Below, in pieces: positions 45,901 through 54,385 of a stretch of 64,000 nt of DNA. How positions within the stretch are numbered: position 1 is the first letter of the stretch; each line of letters begins with the position of its first letter. A program made the position numbers and the translations under genes. The notes below the pieces were generated by a model. That model ran no database searches and had not been told where the DNA came from. It was given only the letters and a program-made list of their open reading frames with translations. The DNA is from an uncultured Clostridia bacterium. GTDB lineage: Bacteria > Bacillota > Clostridia > Christensenellales > Borkfalkiaceae. The stretch is from the NCBI GenBank assembly GCA_934796775.1, contig CAKVPH010000002.1, forward strand, positions 1 through 64,000, in the 5' to 3' direction.

Positions 45901-46013
45901 TAGAAGATAGCTCGACGGATGGCGGTTGTAAGTCTTCCTTTGCGGGAACGGCTATGCTTTCGGTATTAACTGCTATGGCCTTTGCCGTTATAAGAAAGAA
46001 AAACGAGCAGTAA
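42960..46013 (+). CDS. large secreted F5/8C-CHB_HEX-Ig-FIVAR surface protein with Cys-type C-terminal signal
   Basis: A 1,017-residue protein. A signal peptide (about 1-27, ending SVSA) leads to F5/8C (CBM32-like) domain 1 (about 40-255), a CHB_HEX_C_1 chitobiase-like domain (about 258-330, with YYTLDGSYPTLNS), F5/8C domain 2 (about 340-530), an Ig-like domain (about 545-640) and five FIVAR-type three-helix repeats (about 645-975, for example NAENIDTSKYTPSSVAGL). The C-terminus is GGCKSSF (Cys990), a hydrophobic stretch and RKKNEQ. The two F5/8C domains are internal duplicates, with runs of identical bases near 43110 and 43990. No catalytic domain is seen, so the likely role is glycan binding at the cell surface. 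Confidence 0.82.
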   Translation: MRKSIKAMLCGALSAVFLTTGITSVSASELRKNALNAPEEIKVENLALNKQASFRSLTDMSEELEAYAYYPDGNGDAFPGEGAGQYVSDMAKTHLTDGESADWTGFKASSTAKGVTGWAYIDLGNTYDLTKVKLHLLAAWCFTDFVVQVSSDANFAENVTTLFSTVDELKSGETAVYSGGKVGLDTATISITGWNGRIGVDSMQVQGNVFACDTKARYVRATNSDLNNGGATGETVFTEIEVYGVTSGVYAPTASANSGYYGEYPQITLSAKNAGAEIYYTLDGSYPTLNSLKYEGAITLGAERAYALQAISVVDGKQSLPCVYQYKLGEKQDEVSNKALGKQVTFRSLSDMSVVLDAYAYYPDGNSSIFAGGGQYDLAAWGNMERLTDGDASNWGGFNSHSTAAGVQGWAFLDLGESMQITEIKVHMLAAWCFTNVVVQVSDDPMFTQGVTTIFSTVDELKDGETMVYGDGKVGLSEETRALTGWNGQVGVDSMQAEGNRFSADVTARYVRITNTDVGNGGATDETVFNEIQVFAKKPSSGVEVPDAATQKAVTSVKCDVQNTVVKNGTALHEVIVGLPQNVTLTLTDGSEVQASAIWSCENYSAETAGKYAFVLSVSLPENVADVFEATKDISVEIEVLSVVDKVELKTAVSNAENIDTSKYTPSSVAGLQNVLAAANSVVADDNATQQQVDDAKAALVAAIANLVEKADKTQINALITECEAINLNEYLSSGKAAFESALASARTIAVDDDALISQVNGAISALEKAKNALEKLADTTKLAALVNAIKAKNYNGENYTVASFAALEDALTEAETALNGEVNQATADKLFAALENAEKGLLSYGDDAALKALIAEVKALKADDYTKSTFDALAKAISHAETFVETKHLQSEIDDELNALTSAKTALIYVSALKTVIVEAEQKKAEDYTDLSFAGLKAALNNAKLIVKDENASKEDISAAKTALETAISKLKVKPVDSSIEDSSTDGGCKSSFAGTAMLSVLTAMAFAVIRKKNEQ

Positions 46014-46026
46014 ACGAATAAAAAAC

Positions 46027-46075
46027 GGCGAACGCTTTTTTTACATTGCATTTACGCGGGGCGTTCGCCTTTTCT
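46027..46075 (+). terminator. terminator or attenuator between two surface-protein genes
   Basis: GGCGAACGC and GCGTTCGCC form a perfect 9-base stem with a 25-base loop, followed by TTTTCT. The next gene starts 22 bases later with no room for a separate promoter, so partial read-through is likely. Confidence 0.7.
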
Positions 46076-46097
46076 AAAATTTTTTAGTGAGGTTTTT

Positions 46098-49000
46098 ATG
46101 AAAAAATTTAAAGTATGCCTTGCCGCGCTGTTATCTTGCGCGTGTATAGCCGGTGGTACAGCCGGCGCATTCAGCTTAAGCTATGCCGAACAATCGCCTT
46201 CGGGCGAACAACCTCAGACTTCAGGGAGCAAAAACAACGTGGACGAATTTTTACTTTCCTCCTGGATTTCTTTTTATCCGTTTTCGATAAAGTCTTATGA
46301 AGAACAACTTGAAGATTTAAAAAAAGACGGACTTAACTTTATATGGCACACAAAAGGTGCTTGGGCCGACGATAACGTTTATTATAGACCTACGCCGGAA
46401 AAGATTGAAGAAGTTTATGCCAAAGCGGGTATGAAATATTTGCTTGACGTGTCCGAAGGGCAGTCTTATACCGAAGAGCAGATAAAAAACGCTAAAAATG
46501 CCATAGGTTATTACGTTAAAGACGAACCGAGCGCAGCGCAATTCGATCAGACAGCCGAGCTTTTTAAAAAATGGCTTACTGCAGACGAAAGCAAATCGCC
46601 TATGATAAACTTATATCCGAATTATGCGGGAACTACCGCGCTCGGCGGCACTTATTCCGATTACGTTAATAACTGGATAGATTGCGTCGGAGCCGAAAAT
46701 ATAGAGTACTTGTATTACGATCATTATCCGTTTACAGGTACCGAAACGGTCAGAAGTTCGTATTTTTCCGATATGGAAACCATAAGAAAAGCCGCGTATC
46801 GTAACGGCAGACTCAAAACCGGCGGTCTTACTCAGTCGGGTTGGTGGGCAGGCATGCGTAAACCGAATGCAGACGAATTCCGCTGGAACGTAAACACATA
46901 TGTGGCATATGGTTTTAAGAGTATTTCGCATTTCTGTTGGGTATCGCCAAAGCGTGTTTCGCTATCCGACGGCGGCGAGGATATGCGCGACCACGTAATA
47001 GATTACGACGGCAACAAAACCGACCTTTACGAACCTGCAACGTATTATAACTGGCAAATCCGTCAGCTCGGCGACTTGCTTATGAGCATAGACTGCAAGC
47101 ACGCATACCATAGCGGCAAAGCGGCAGAAGGCGCGGAAGAACTGCCAAAAAGCTTTTTTATACAGCCCGAAAACAAGACTGATAAATTTATAATCAGCGT
47201 ATTTACGAATAAAGACGACAGCGAAAATTACGTTATGATTATGAATAACTCCACAAGCGAGCAAAAAAACTCGTCTTTTTCGGTTTCCGCATCCGCAGGA
47301 GTTCAAAAATTTATTCGCTTCGATACTACTATAGACAGAAACAATCTTCCCGATCCCGAAAATCTTAAAGATACGTTGGGTGAATTAAAACAGACGGAAA
47401 TTGACGTAAACGGCGGCAGTTTAAGCGAAAGCTTTTTGCCGGGCGAAATAAAAATTTACAAGCTCGAAGGCGAAAACGTTGTAATAGACGAAGCTTTAGA
47501 GCTTCCCGAAATTTCGCTTGCTTCCGGAACGTATACAGGCGAGCAGGAAGTAAGAATTTCTTCGTCTCAAAACGGCGTGGAATTATTTTACACGACCGAC
47601 GGCAGTTATCCCGCAGTATTAAACGGCGAACCTCAAGGCACAACAAAACGCTATGACAGTAAAGTAAAAATAGGCGAAACGGGAAAATGGGAATATATTC
47701 CGTTGCGCGTTATAGCATATAAAAACGGCGAGAGTACAAAACCCGTCGAGCACGAGTATTTTATAGGCGACGCGTCGCGCAATTTATCACGCGGCAAAGA
47801 CGTGTATTTTTACGATATAAACTTTAAAAATCGCATTACGGTGTCCGACGAAAAAAATGAAGTAGCTTCGGGCAAAGTCGTAACCGACGGTTATCACGAT
47901 CCTTATACCGAAGTGTTTACCGAAACGGGCAATCCGGGCTGGGCGGTCGTTGACCTTGGCGAAATCGTAACGAGCGGCAAAATCGTAACCTCGTTCTGGG
48001 CAAACTGGGAATTTACCGACGTGGTAATTCAGATATCGCCCGATAGCCGGAACTGGACGACTGTTTTCAATAACGATACCGACGGTTCGTTGTCTTTCGT
48101 AACGGGCGAAACGGGGAAGGACGGCAAATACACTGATTCCATGTATTCGGGCAACGTGTTCGATTTTACGCCCCAAAGTTTCCGTTATGTTCGCGTTACC
48201 AACGTGGGCGCAGGCGGCGGAGTTTTAAACGGCAAAAGCATATGGCAGGAAATTTCGGTATTTTCTTCATTTGATATATCTACAATAGAAAATGCCGTTG
48301 ATTTACTGAATAACAGCGACTTAAACGAATGGAATTCCCTTGGCGGCGCGAACTTTACGATTGAAAACGGCACAATGAAAATTCCGGGTAGCGGCGAATG
48401 GGGCAGAGCTGTTGTTTATAAAAACGAAAAATACAAAAATTTCGTAATCGAAGGCACGTTCTCAATGACGGACGTAACCGGCGGTCTTGTAGGTTTTGAG
48501 TTATATAAAACGACGTATACAGGCGCGCTTAACGGTAAAAACGGTTACGTCGTGTTTATCGAAAACGGCGGGCGCGTCGGCGCATACGACGGCGTAAACG
48601 GCGGCTCTCGGGAGTTTGGCGCAACCAACGTTCAGGCAACTAACTTTACGCCCGATAGCTTTACTATGCGTCTTGTTTCTATAAATAATTATCTGTCGCT
48701 GAGTATAAACGGCGTTACGGCTTATACAGTACGAAACGACCGCGCGGATATGGCGGCAGGGTATATTGCCGTCCACGCAGGTACGATAGGCATTACAGTA
48801 AAAGATCTATGGATAAAATCGTTAGACGGCTCAAACGGAATAGGCCTTACCGAATTTGAAGATAACCTTGATTCTCAGTCCGAAACCATAAAAACGTGGG
48901 GCGAACTTTACGATAGTAAAGATAGCATTATCGAAAAGCTTCCCGAAAAAGCGAACTTTTTAACCGTCGGCGGAAAGACTGTTGAGCTTGCGCTCGGTAA

Positions 49001-49844
49001 GTGGACGAGTGAAAATTACGACAGAAAATCATCGGGTTGGTACGATTTTACCGCACCCGTAATTTTAAGCGGAAACAGCGTTTTAAACGTAAACAATCTG
49101 GTGGCGGAAGCCAAGGTTTGGGTGCGCGCGGTGCTTGATACCGAAGCTATAGACGAGTTTATTGCAAAAGCCGAAAGTTTAAACGAAAGCGATTATACGC
49201 CAGAAAGCTGGCGCGAACTTAAACAAAAACTTGCCACTGCAAAGGAAATTCTGGCAGATCCTTACGCTGTGCAAAACTCCGTAGGCGTAGCTTCTTTCCA
49301 GCTTAAAGACGCCATTGACGCGCTTGTAAGCGTAAATCAGAATAAAACAAAACTCAACGCTTTAATTTCGCAAGCCGAAAGTTTAAACGCGGAAGACTAT
49401 ACAAAAGCAAGCTACGAAAACTTTGTTAAAATGCTTGATAAAGCAAAAGCCGTAAACGAAGATAACGTTGCCGTTCAAAAGGATATAGATGCAGCCGAAA
49501 GTGCGCTTAATCAATCTATAGCCGCACTTATTAAAAAAGGCGACAAGCAAAAAATACAAAATCTCATTGCCGGAATTAAGGCAATGGATTTAACTTTGTA
49601 CGAAGCTGACGGCGTTAAAAAATTAAACGCAGCTTTGTCTGACGGCGAAGATTTGCTTAAAGCGGACGAAATAAGCAAAGAGCAGGAAGATATCTGTATA
49701 GCTGCAATAAATAACGCTAAAAATGCGTTAAAAGCAAAAAGTACAGGCAAAAACTGCAAAAGCAGTGTTTCCTGCGGCGGTTCGTTATCCGTATTAGGAA
49801 TAGCGGCGTTAATTTCCGCAATAAACAAAAAACGTAAAAAATAA
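46098..49844 (+). CDS. large secreted glycosidase-like surface protein (paralogue family, member 2)
   Basis: A 1,248-residue protein. After the signal peptide (about 1-30, ending SYA) comes a TIM-barrel glycosidase-like domain (about 50-400) with GYYVKDEPSA (Asp142-Glu143), INLYPNYA, YDHYPF and YGFKSISHFCW, related to 16879 and 61698. Then follow a CHB_HEX_C_1 domain (about 465-560), an F5/8C domain (about 570-710), a laminin-G-like domain (about 720-915), an Ig-like stretch and three FIVAR repeats (about 1015-1215). The C-terminal signal is NCKSSVSCGGS (Cys1220), a hydrophobic stretch and KKRKK. A surface-displayed exo-glycosidase with binding modules is the likely role. Confidence 0.8.
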   Translation: MKKFKVCLAALLSCACIAGGTAGAFSLSYAEQSPSGEQPQTSGSKNNVDEFLLSSWISFYPFSIKSYEEQLEDLKKDGLNFIWHTKGAWADDNVYYRPTPEKIEEVYAKAGMKYLLDVSEGQSYTEEQIKNAKNAIGYYVKDEPSAAQFDQTAELFKKWLTADESKSPMINLYPNYAGTTALGGTYSDYVNNWIDCVGAENIEYLYYDHYPFTGTETVRSSYFSDMETIRKAAYRNGRLKTGGLTQSGWWAGMRKPNADEFRWNVNTYVAYGFKSISHFCWVSPKRVSLSDGGEDMRDHVIDYDGNKTDLYEPATYYNWQIRQLGDLLMSIDCKHAYHSGKAAEGAEELPKSFFIQPENKTDKFIISVFTNKDDSENYVMIMNNSTSEQKNSSFSVSASAGVQKFIRFDTTIDRNNLPDPENLKDTLGELKQTEIDVNGGSLSESFLPGEIKIYKLEGENVVIDEALELPEISLASGTYTGEQEVRISSSQNGVELFYTTDGSYPAVLNGEPQGTTKRYDSKVKIGETGKWEYIPLRVIAYKNGESTKPVEHEYFIGDASRNLSRGKDVYFYDINFKNRITVSDEKNEVASGKVVTDGYHDPYTEVFTETGNPGWAVVDLGEIVTSGKIVTSFWANWEFTDVVIQISPDSRNWTTVFNNDTDGSLSFVTGETGKDGKYTDSMYSGNVFDFTPQSFRYVRVTNVGAGGGVLNGKSIWQEISVFSSFDISTIENAVDLLNNSDLNEWNSLGGANFTIENGTMKIPGSGEWGRAVVYKNEKYKNFVIEGTFSMTDVTGGLVGFELYKTTYTGALNGKNGYVVFIENGGRVGAYDGVNGGSREFGATNVQATNFTPDSFTMRLVSINNYLSLSINGVTAYTVRNDRADMAAGYIAVHAGTIGITVKDLWIKSLDGSNGIGLTEFEDNLDSQSETIKTWGELYDSKDSIIEKLPEKANFLTVGGKTVELALGKWTSENYDRKSSGWYDFTAPVILSGNSVLNVNNLVAEAKVWVRAVLDTEAIDEFIAKAESLNESDYTPESWRELKQKLATAKEILADPYAVQNSVGVASFQLKDAIDALVSVNQNKTKLNALISQAESLNAEDYTKASYENFVKMLDKAKAVNEDNVAVQKDIDAAESALNQSIAALIKKGDKQKIQNLIAGIKAMDLTLYEADGVKKLNAALSDGEDLLKADEISKEQEDICIAAINNAKNALKAKSTGKNCKSSVSCGGSLSVLGIAALISAINKKRKK

Positions 49845-49865
49845 AATTAAGCTTTAAGACATCAA

Positions 49866-49898
49866 AAAAATCCGTCGTAAAATTTACGGCGGATTTTA
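49866..49898 (+). terminator. terminator of block 2
   Basis: AAATCCG and CGGATTT arms, a G-T wobble and CGTAAA/TTTACG give a 14-base stem followed by TTTTATT, about 20 bases after the stop codon of the 46098 gene. Confidence 0.85.
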
Positions 49899-49921
49899 TT
49901 AAAATTCACCCGATTTAACCA

Positions 49922-49950
49922 TTGAAAAAGCTAATAATACATTTTAAAAT
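49922..49950 (+). promoter_or_regulatory. promoter of block 3
   Basis: TTGAAA at 49922-49927 and TAAAAT at 49945-49950 with 17-base spacing, 17 bases upstream of the AraC start codon. Confidence 0.65.
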
Positions 49951-49967
49951 AAAAGGGTAAGGTCGTT

Positions 49968-50774
49968 ATGTATAAATATTTTTTCAGCCAACTTGCCGGC
50001 AAAGAAGAATTTTGCGTAATTGAGGCAGGCGTTTACGATTCTGTTTCTAAGCATTGCCACGATTTTATAGAAGCGGTGTTTGTCGATTCGGGCGAAGGCT
50101 TGCACATATTAAACGGTAAACAAATATCGGTAAAGCAAGGTGATTTTTTTATTGTACCTATTTCAGCCGTTCATTCGATAATTCCCGTTTTTGGCAAAAA
50201 AGAACTATCGCTTGTAAATATTATTTTTATGCCGGAAAGCTTTTGTTACGATTTTTTTAAATTAAAAAAAGACGCTGTTTACTCGGAAAAAGATATTCCG
50301 ATGCTACCTTTAATTATCGAGAGATTAAAAAGCGAGCGTTATAGTCAAGATAAGTATAAAAAAGATATAGTAAGGAATTTGATCGGATATATTTTGGCGT
50401 GTGTTTTCAGGGCAGATAAAAAAAGAAAGACAAAAAATTGTGCAGGCGGTGCGTTTGACGTTGAAAAAATAAAAAAGTACATATTTGAACATTTCGCGGA
50501 CGATTTATCTCTTGAAAATATTGCACAAGGCTGCTTTGTAAGCGTAACTCATTTACAAAAAGCCTTTAAAGAACAAGCAGGTGTTTCGGTTAAACAATAT
50601 TGTGTAAGCATGCGCATTACAAATGCGTGCAGAATGCTGCTTTCAAGTAAACTTAGCGTAAATAAAATTGCCGAAAAATGCGGGTTTAACGATTTAAAAA
50701 ATTTTTATCGTCAGTTTAAAAGCGTGGTTGGCAAAACGCCTGCGGAATTTCGTAAAATTATTGATTTCAATTAG
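49968..50774 (+). CDS. AraC-family regulator of block 3
   Basis: A 268-residue regulator with a cupin-like N-terminus (CHDFIEAVFVDSGEG, KQGDFFIVPISAVHS) and a C-terminal double helix-turn-helix (about 165-265) ending in CGFNDLKNFYRQFKSVVGKTPAEFRK. It is closely similar in pattern to the 31551 regulator, suggesting a paralogous pair. It has its own promoter after a strong terminator and is 36 bases upstream of the SGNH-esterase lipoprotein, so it probably controls that gene and itself. Confidence 0.92.
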   Translation: MYKYFFSQLAGKEEFCVIEAGVYDSVSKHCHDFIEAVFVDSGEGLHILNGKQISVKQGDFFIVPISAVHSIIPVFGKKELSLVNIIFMPESFCYDFFKLKKDAVYSEKDIPMLPLIIERLKSERYSQDKYKKDIVRNLIGYILACVFRADKKRKTKNCAGGAFDVEKIKKYIFEHFADDLSLENIAQGCFVSVTHLQKAFKEQAGVSVKQYCVSMRITNACRMLLSSKLSVNKIAEKCGFNDLKNFYRQFKSVVGKTPAEFRKIIDFN

Positions 50775-50810
50775 CCGTTTAAGGCTGATTTAATAAAAGG
50801 AGAAAATGAA

Positions 50811-53282
50811 ATGAAAAAAATGTTAGCTTTTTTACTCGGATTTTTTTTGGTTTGCTCAGCAGTAGTATTTTTTGCATGCCAAAAGCAAAACGAATCGGCA
50901 AGCGAATCGTCATTTACAGATGAAGACAGCTCTTTCGGCGATAGCAGTGGTGGCGGAAACTCTGAAGACAGTAGTTCTGTTATAGAACCGCCTGTTCACG
51001 AAAATGCTGTTTTTAACGGCGTAACCGAATATTTTCTGTCAAACGAAGATCTGGTTTTAGGTATTACGTTAAACGATGATGAAGTTTTATATGCTAAACT
51101 CAACGGGCAAACCGTAAGTTTAACTCAAACAGACGGCAACTTGAGTATACCAAACGATTTGTTCGGTGTGTTTAAATACGGTGCAAATCGCGTTGAAATA
51201 TCATTATCGGATGAAAGCGATTATTTATTTACCGTTTACAAAGGGGTAAATAAAAATGAGGTTTTATTTTACGATTTTGACGTTGAAAAAGAACTGCCGT
51301 CCGGAACGGATACGATATCCGGCACAATCGAAAAAAACGGAATTGACGGATGTTCTCTGAAAGTAACAAAAAATTCTGACGGTGGCTTTTTATTCGGGTT
51401 TGGCGGCGACGGCGCTGATGGTTTTGTTCCTTTTACGTTTGAAAGCGGCACGGAATATAAGTTGTCGTTTGATATAAAAATTCTTGAAGGAACTTCTTCC
51501 GAATGGTGGTGTCCGATAAGATTCGGCAATATTTCAGACGTTTTATATTTGTGGGAAAGCGGAAAAATGATGACTCCCGCTATAAACAATTTATATTCTC
51601 AGGCAACTATAATAAAGCAAAACGACGGAAGTTACAGAGTTACCGCCATATTTAAAGCGGACGAAAATTGTAAAAAGCTCGGTTTATGTAACTGGGGCGG
51701 TGCCGTAAACGTTCTTTTGGATAACGTTTGTCTTATAAAGCTCAATCCCGATGTTGTTAAAATTGCATGTGTAGGGGATTCAATAACCGAAGCGACGCTT
51801 AACAACGTTTCTTATCCGCAACATTTACAAATGCTTTTAGGTTACGATGAATATTACGTTTTCAATTTTGGCAAAAGTGCCTCCAACGTATTAGAATCGG
51901 GAATATATCCTTACAGAACTTGGGCTGAGTGGCAATATTCATACCTTAAAGAATGGAATGCAGATATTATCGTCAGTATGCTCGGAACTAACGACGGCAG
52001 ATACGGTTCTGGTATTTCTACTTACGGAGATAAAGATTTTATCGACGATTACATAGATCTTTTAACGGAACTAAAAACTTTGGCAAAAAAAGTTTACGTT
52101 GCTCTTTCTCCGTTTGCATTTGGTAACGAATACGGAATTTGCGCAGACGACGTAAACGGTAAAATAATAAAAGCCGAAAGTTATGTTGCATATAAAATGG
52201 GGCTTGACGTTATAGACGTAAACTCCGCTACCAAAATATGTGATCGTGAAGAGTATTTTCCCGATTATATTCACGGTAGCGATAAAGGCTATGGAGTAAT
52301 AGCTTCTGCAATATGCGAAGGCTTGCTCAATTCCTTAAATCGCGGAAAATACCATTTGCTTTATGCTTTGGATAATTGTGCTGATAAAACGAGCGAAAAA
52401 TACTTTACAGCGCTGCAAATTGCCGAAGATAAAAATGCTACGCAAGCCGAAATCGATTCAGCTTTTGATTTAATAGAAAACGAAATGGTAATTCCTGCAA
52501 TAACCGAAAGCACTCTTATCGCAAACGTATCTGCTATTTATGCTCCCGAAATGAAAGACGTAGTAATTCCTGTTAGAATCAGAAAAAATACGATTACGAG
52601 TCTTACTATTGAAAATCTTATACTTAATTCATCCGATTATACCGTAACAAGAAACGGAATAGTTGTCAGTGACGAAAAAGTTACAGCTCTTAAAAAGGGG
52701 ATATTTAAAATAACTTTAAAAACCGGCGATAATAAAACGTTTGCTTTTGCGCTATATAACGGCTATGCCGAAACCGATATAAGTTTTATCGATTCCGATA
52801 TTTCAAAATATATCAATAAGAGCGATTTATTTATCCCTTGCGAAGTTGTTTCCGACGTCCCCGGAATGACCGGCGATTGCCTGCACTTTTACGGAAGCGG
52901 CGGTGTATTGTTAGGATACAATAAAGACGGCGCATTCGGCGAAGTAAAGTTTACTATCCAAACAGACGCCACATATACTTTTTCGTTCGATTATAAAATA
53001 GGGCCCGACTGGAACAAAACGGGCGGGGATGCAGGCATGTTTATGCCCATGTGGTTCGGATACGGCAATGGTGACGTAATTTACTGGTATAACGATCTTC
53101 ATACGCTTAACGGGAATATAGCTATTTCATCTTCTATAACTTGCATAGACGAAGAAAACGAGATCTATCACTTTACGGTTGATTTTATTGCTCCCGTCAA
53201 TTGCGATACGTTTGAGCTTGGCGGTTGGTTATCATTTTACGATATTTATATGGATAATATAACTCTTGCAAAAAAGGCGTAA
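50811..53282 (+). CDS. SGNH-hydrolase (esterase) lipoprotein with flanking CBM-like modules
   Basis: An 823-residue lipoprotein, lipobox FFAC (Cys23), with a Ser/Glu/Asp-rich linker (about 28-58). It has an N-terminal beta domain, a CBM-like module (about 150-315), an SGNH/GDSL hydrolase domain (about 318-510), a FIVAR-like helical hairpin (about 515-560), a short beta domain and a second CBM-like module (about 655-823). In the hydrolase, Ser324 in GDSIT, Asn394 in GTND and Asp485/His488 in DYIH are the four SGNH residues. Members deacylate glycans such as acetylated xylan, pectin or host sialoglycans. The two modules match those of the 41237 lipoprotein. AAAGGAG lies upstream. Confidence 0.88.
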   Translation: MKKMLAFLLGFFLVCSAVVFFACQKQNESASESSFTDEDSSFGDSSGGGNSEDSSSVIEPPVHENAVFNGVTEYFLSNEDLVLGITLNDDEVLYAKLNGQTVSLTQTDGNLSIPNDLFGVFKYGANRVEISLSDESDYLFTVYKGVNKNEVLFYDFDVEKELPSGTDTISGTIEKNGIDGCSLKVTKNSDGGFLFGFGGDGADGFVPFTFESGTEYKLSFDIKILEGTSSEWWCPIRFGNISDVLYLWESGKMMTPAINNLYSQATIIKQNDGSYRVTAIFKADENCKKLGLCNWGGAVNVLLDNVCLIKLNPDVVKIACVGDSITEATLNNVSYPQHLQMLLGYDEYYVFNFGKSASNVLESGIYPYRTWAEWQYSYLKEWNADIIVSMLGTNDGRYGSGISTYGDKDFIDDYIDLLTELKTLAKKVYVALSPFAFGNEYGICADDVNGKIIKAESYVAYKMGLDVIDVNSATKICDREEYFPDYIHGSDKGYGVIASAICEGLLNSLNRGKYHLLYALDNCADKTSEKYFTALQIAEDKNATQAEIDSAFDLIENEMVIPAITESTLIANVSAIYAPEMKDVVIPVRIRKNTITSLTIENLILNSSDYTVTRNGIVVSDEKVTALKKGIFKITLKTGDNKTFAFALYNGYAETDISFIDSDISKYINKSDLFIPCEVVSDVPGMTGDCLHFYGSGGVLLGYNKDGAFGEVKFTIQTDATYTFSFDYKIGPDWNKTGGDAGMFMPMWFGYGNGDVIYWYNDLHTLNGNIAISSSITCIDEENEIYHFTVDFIAPVNCDTFELGGWLSFYDIYMDNITLAKKA

Positions 53283-53307
53283 AAAAGTAAAATAATAACA
53301 CACAAAA

Positions 53308-53348
53308 AATTGCGGCGGCAACCTATAAAGTTGCCGCCGCAATTTTTA
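53308..53348 (+). terminator. terminator of block 3
   Basis: TTGCGGCGGCAAC and GTTGCCGCCGCAA form a very stable 13-base stem around CTATAAA, followed by TTTTTAT. The flanking A-run could also serve the minus strand. Confidence 0.93.
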
Positions 53349-53381
53349 TATAATATAATTTTTTTTAAAACTCAAAGAGTT

Positions 53382-53397
53382 GATAATCGACCTATAG
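53382..53397. repeat. copy C of the dispersed CTATAGGTCGATTATC motif
   Basis: GATAATCGACCTATAG (reverse of the motif) lies downstream of the minus-strand AraC gene, preceded on the minus strand by AAAAAGTCCCG as in the terminator arm at 8923. It is identical over 16 bases to the copy inside the coding sequence at 1030-1045. Confidence 0.5.
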
Positions 53398-53409
53398 CGG
53401 GACTTTTTG

Positions 53410-54231
53410 TTATTTTTCACGCACGGATTTTCTGTACTTTGCAGGCGTTACGCCGTACTTTTTCTTGAATGCGTTTATAAAATAAGTTACGCTTTCAAGT
53501 CCTACGGCATGGGTGCATTCTTCTAATGAATAAGACGTGGTTTTTAACAAAAAGGCGGCGTGATTAAGTCTTAACGACAGAATATACGCCGAAATTGTAG
53601 TGCCGAATTCCTTTTTGAATTTTTTACAAAGATAAATTTTGTTATATCCGCAATCTATTCTTAAAAAATCAATGGCATTAGAATCTATGCAGTGACTGTT
53701 TATAGATAACAAACATTTGCTTTTAAAATCCATCGAATTAGTTTTTGTCTGTTCTTCCATGTATAAAAAACCGATAAATTGCGCAACAATAAGTTTTTCG
53801 TAATTTTTTCTTTTTTCGTCGGAATTTGTATCGGAAAGCAATAACAAAAACTGTCGTTCAAAAAATATAATATCGTCGTCGGTAAGGGTAAAACTCATAA
53901 TTTTATCTAACACGATTTTGTTATAAAATGCCGAATCAATAAAATCGCACGCCTTTTGAATAAGTTCCGGCTCTATCAGAATATCTCTGTATTCACATTC
54001 TTTCTCGTTGGCAAAATGGTACTGGCTGTAAGGGCAGATTAAAACTGCGTTTTGTCCGCTGCCAACCGTAGTTTTTTCATTTTTGCTATCAAGCGGATAT
54101 TCCATAGCTCTTTTTTTGATATATATTATCTCAAATAGATTTTTATTATGCCTGATCTCATCGCATCTGCCGTTACTTGACGTAAACAGCTTTACTTTTG
54201 TCGACTTGAAGTTTTCTTTTTGTTTATTCAT
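53410..54231 (-). CDS. AraC-family regulator of block 4 (divergent)
   Basis: A 273-residue regulator. The N-terminal ~150 residues are a divergent sensor domain with weak cupin character (FEIIYIKKRAMEYPL, AVLICPYSQYHF). The C-terminal HTH domain (about 172-270) has CGYNKIYLCKKFKKEFG, the first helix-turn-helix, and VGLESVTYFINAFKKKYGVTPAKYRK, the second with the family signature. It is transcribed away from the Cys/His-repeat lipoprotein at 54470, and the spacer carries repeated TTATGT elements, so it is probably the activator of block 4. Confidence 0.9.
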   Translation of the reverse strand: MNKQKENFKSTKVKLFTSSNGRCDEIRHNKNLFEIIYIKKRAMEYPLDSKNEKTTVGSGQNAVLICPYSQYHFANEKECEYRDILIEPELIQKACDFIDSAFYNKIVLDKIMSFTLTDDDIIFFERQFLLLLSDTNSDEKRKNYEKLIVAQFIGFLYMEEQTKTNSMDFKSKCLLSINSHCIDSNAIDFLRIDCGYNKIYLCKKFKKEFGTTISAYILSLRLNHAAFLLKTTSYSLEECTHAVGLESVTYFINAFKKKYGVTPAKYRKSVREK

Positions 54232-54243
54232 TGCTTTTTCCTA

Positions 54244-54335
54244 TTATTATGTTGCAATTATAAATATTGTTTTTTGTAATTATAATAAAAAAATATTATG
54301 TCGCTATTTTAACATAAAAAGTGCTTTATGTCAAT
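54244..54335. promoter_or_regulatory. repeated TTATGT elements in divergent regulatory region
   Basis: TTATGTTGC near 54246, TTATGTCGC near 54297 and TTATGTCAA near 54326, plus the inverted TTAACATAA near 54309, form a cluster upstream of the 54386 promoter. Spaced direct repeats of this kind are typical for AraC-type activators. Confidence 0.4.
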
Positions 54336-54385
54336 ATATTCGATTAAAAAGTTTATACAGAGCGATTTTAAGTTATTTTAAAGTA

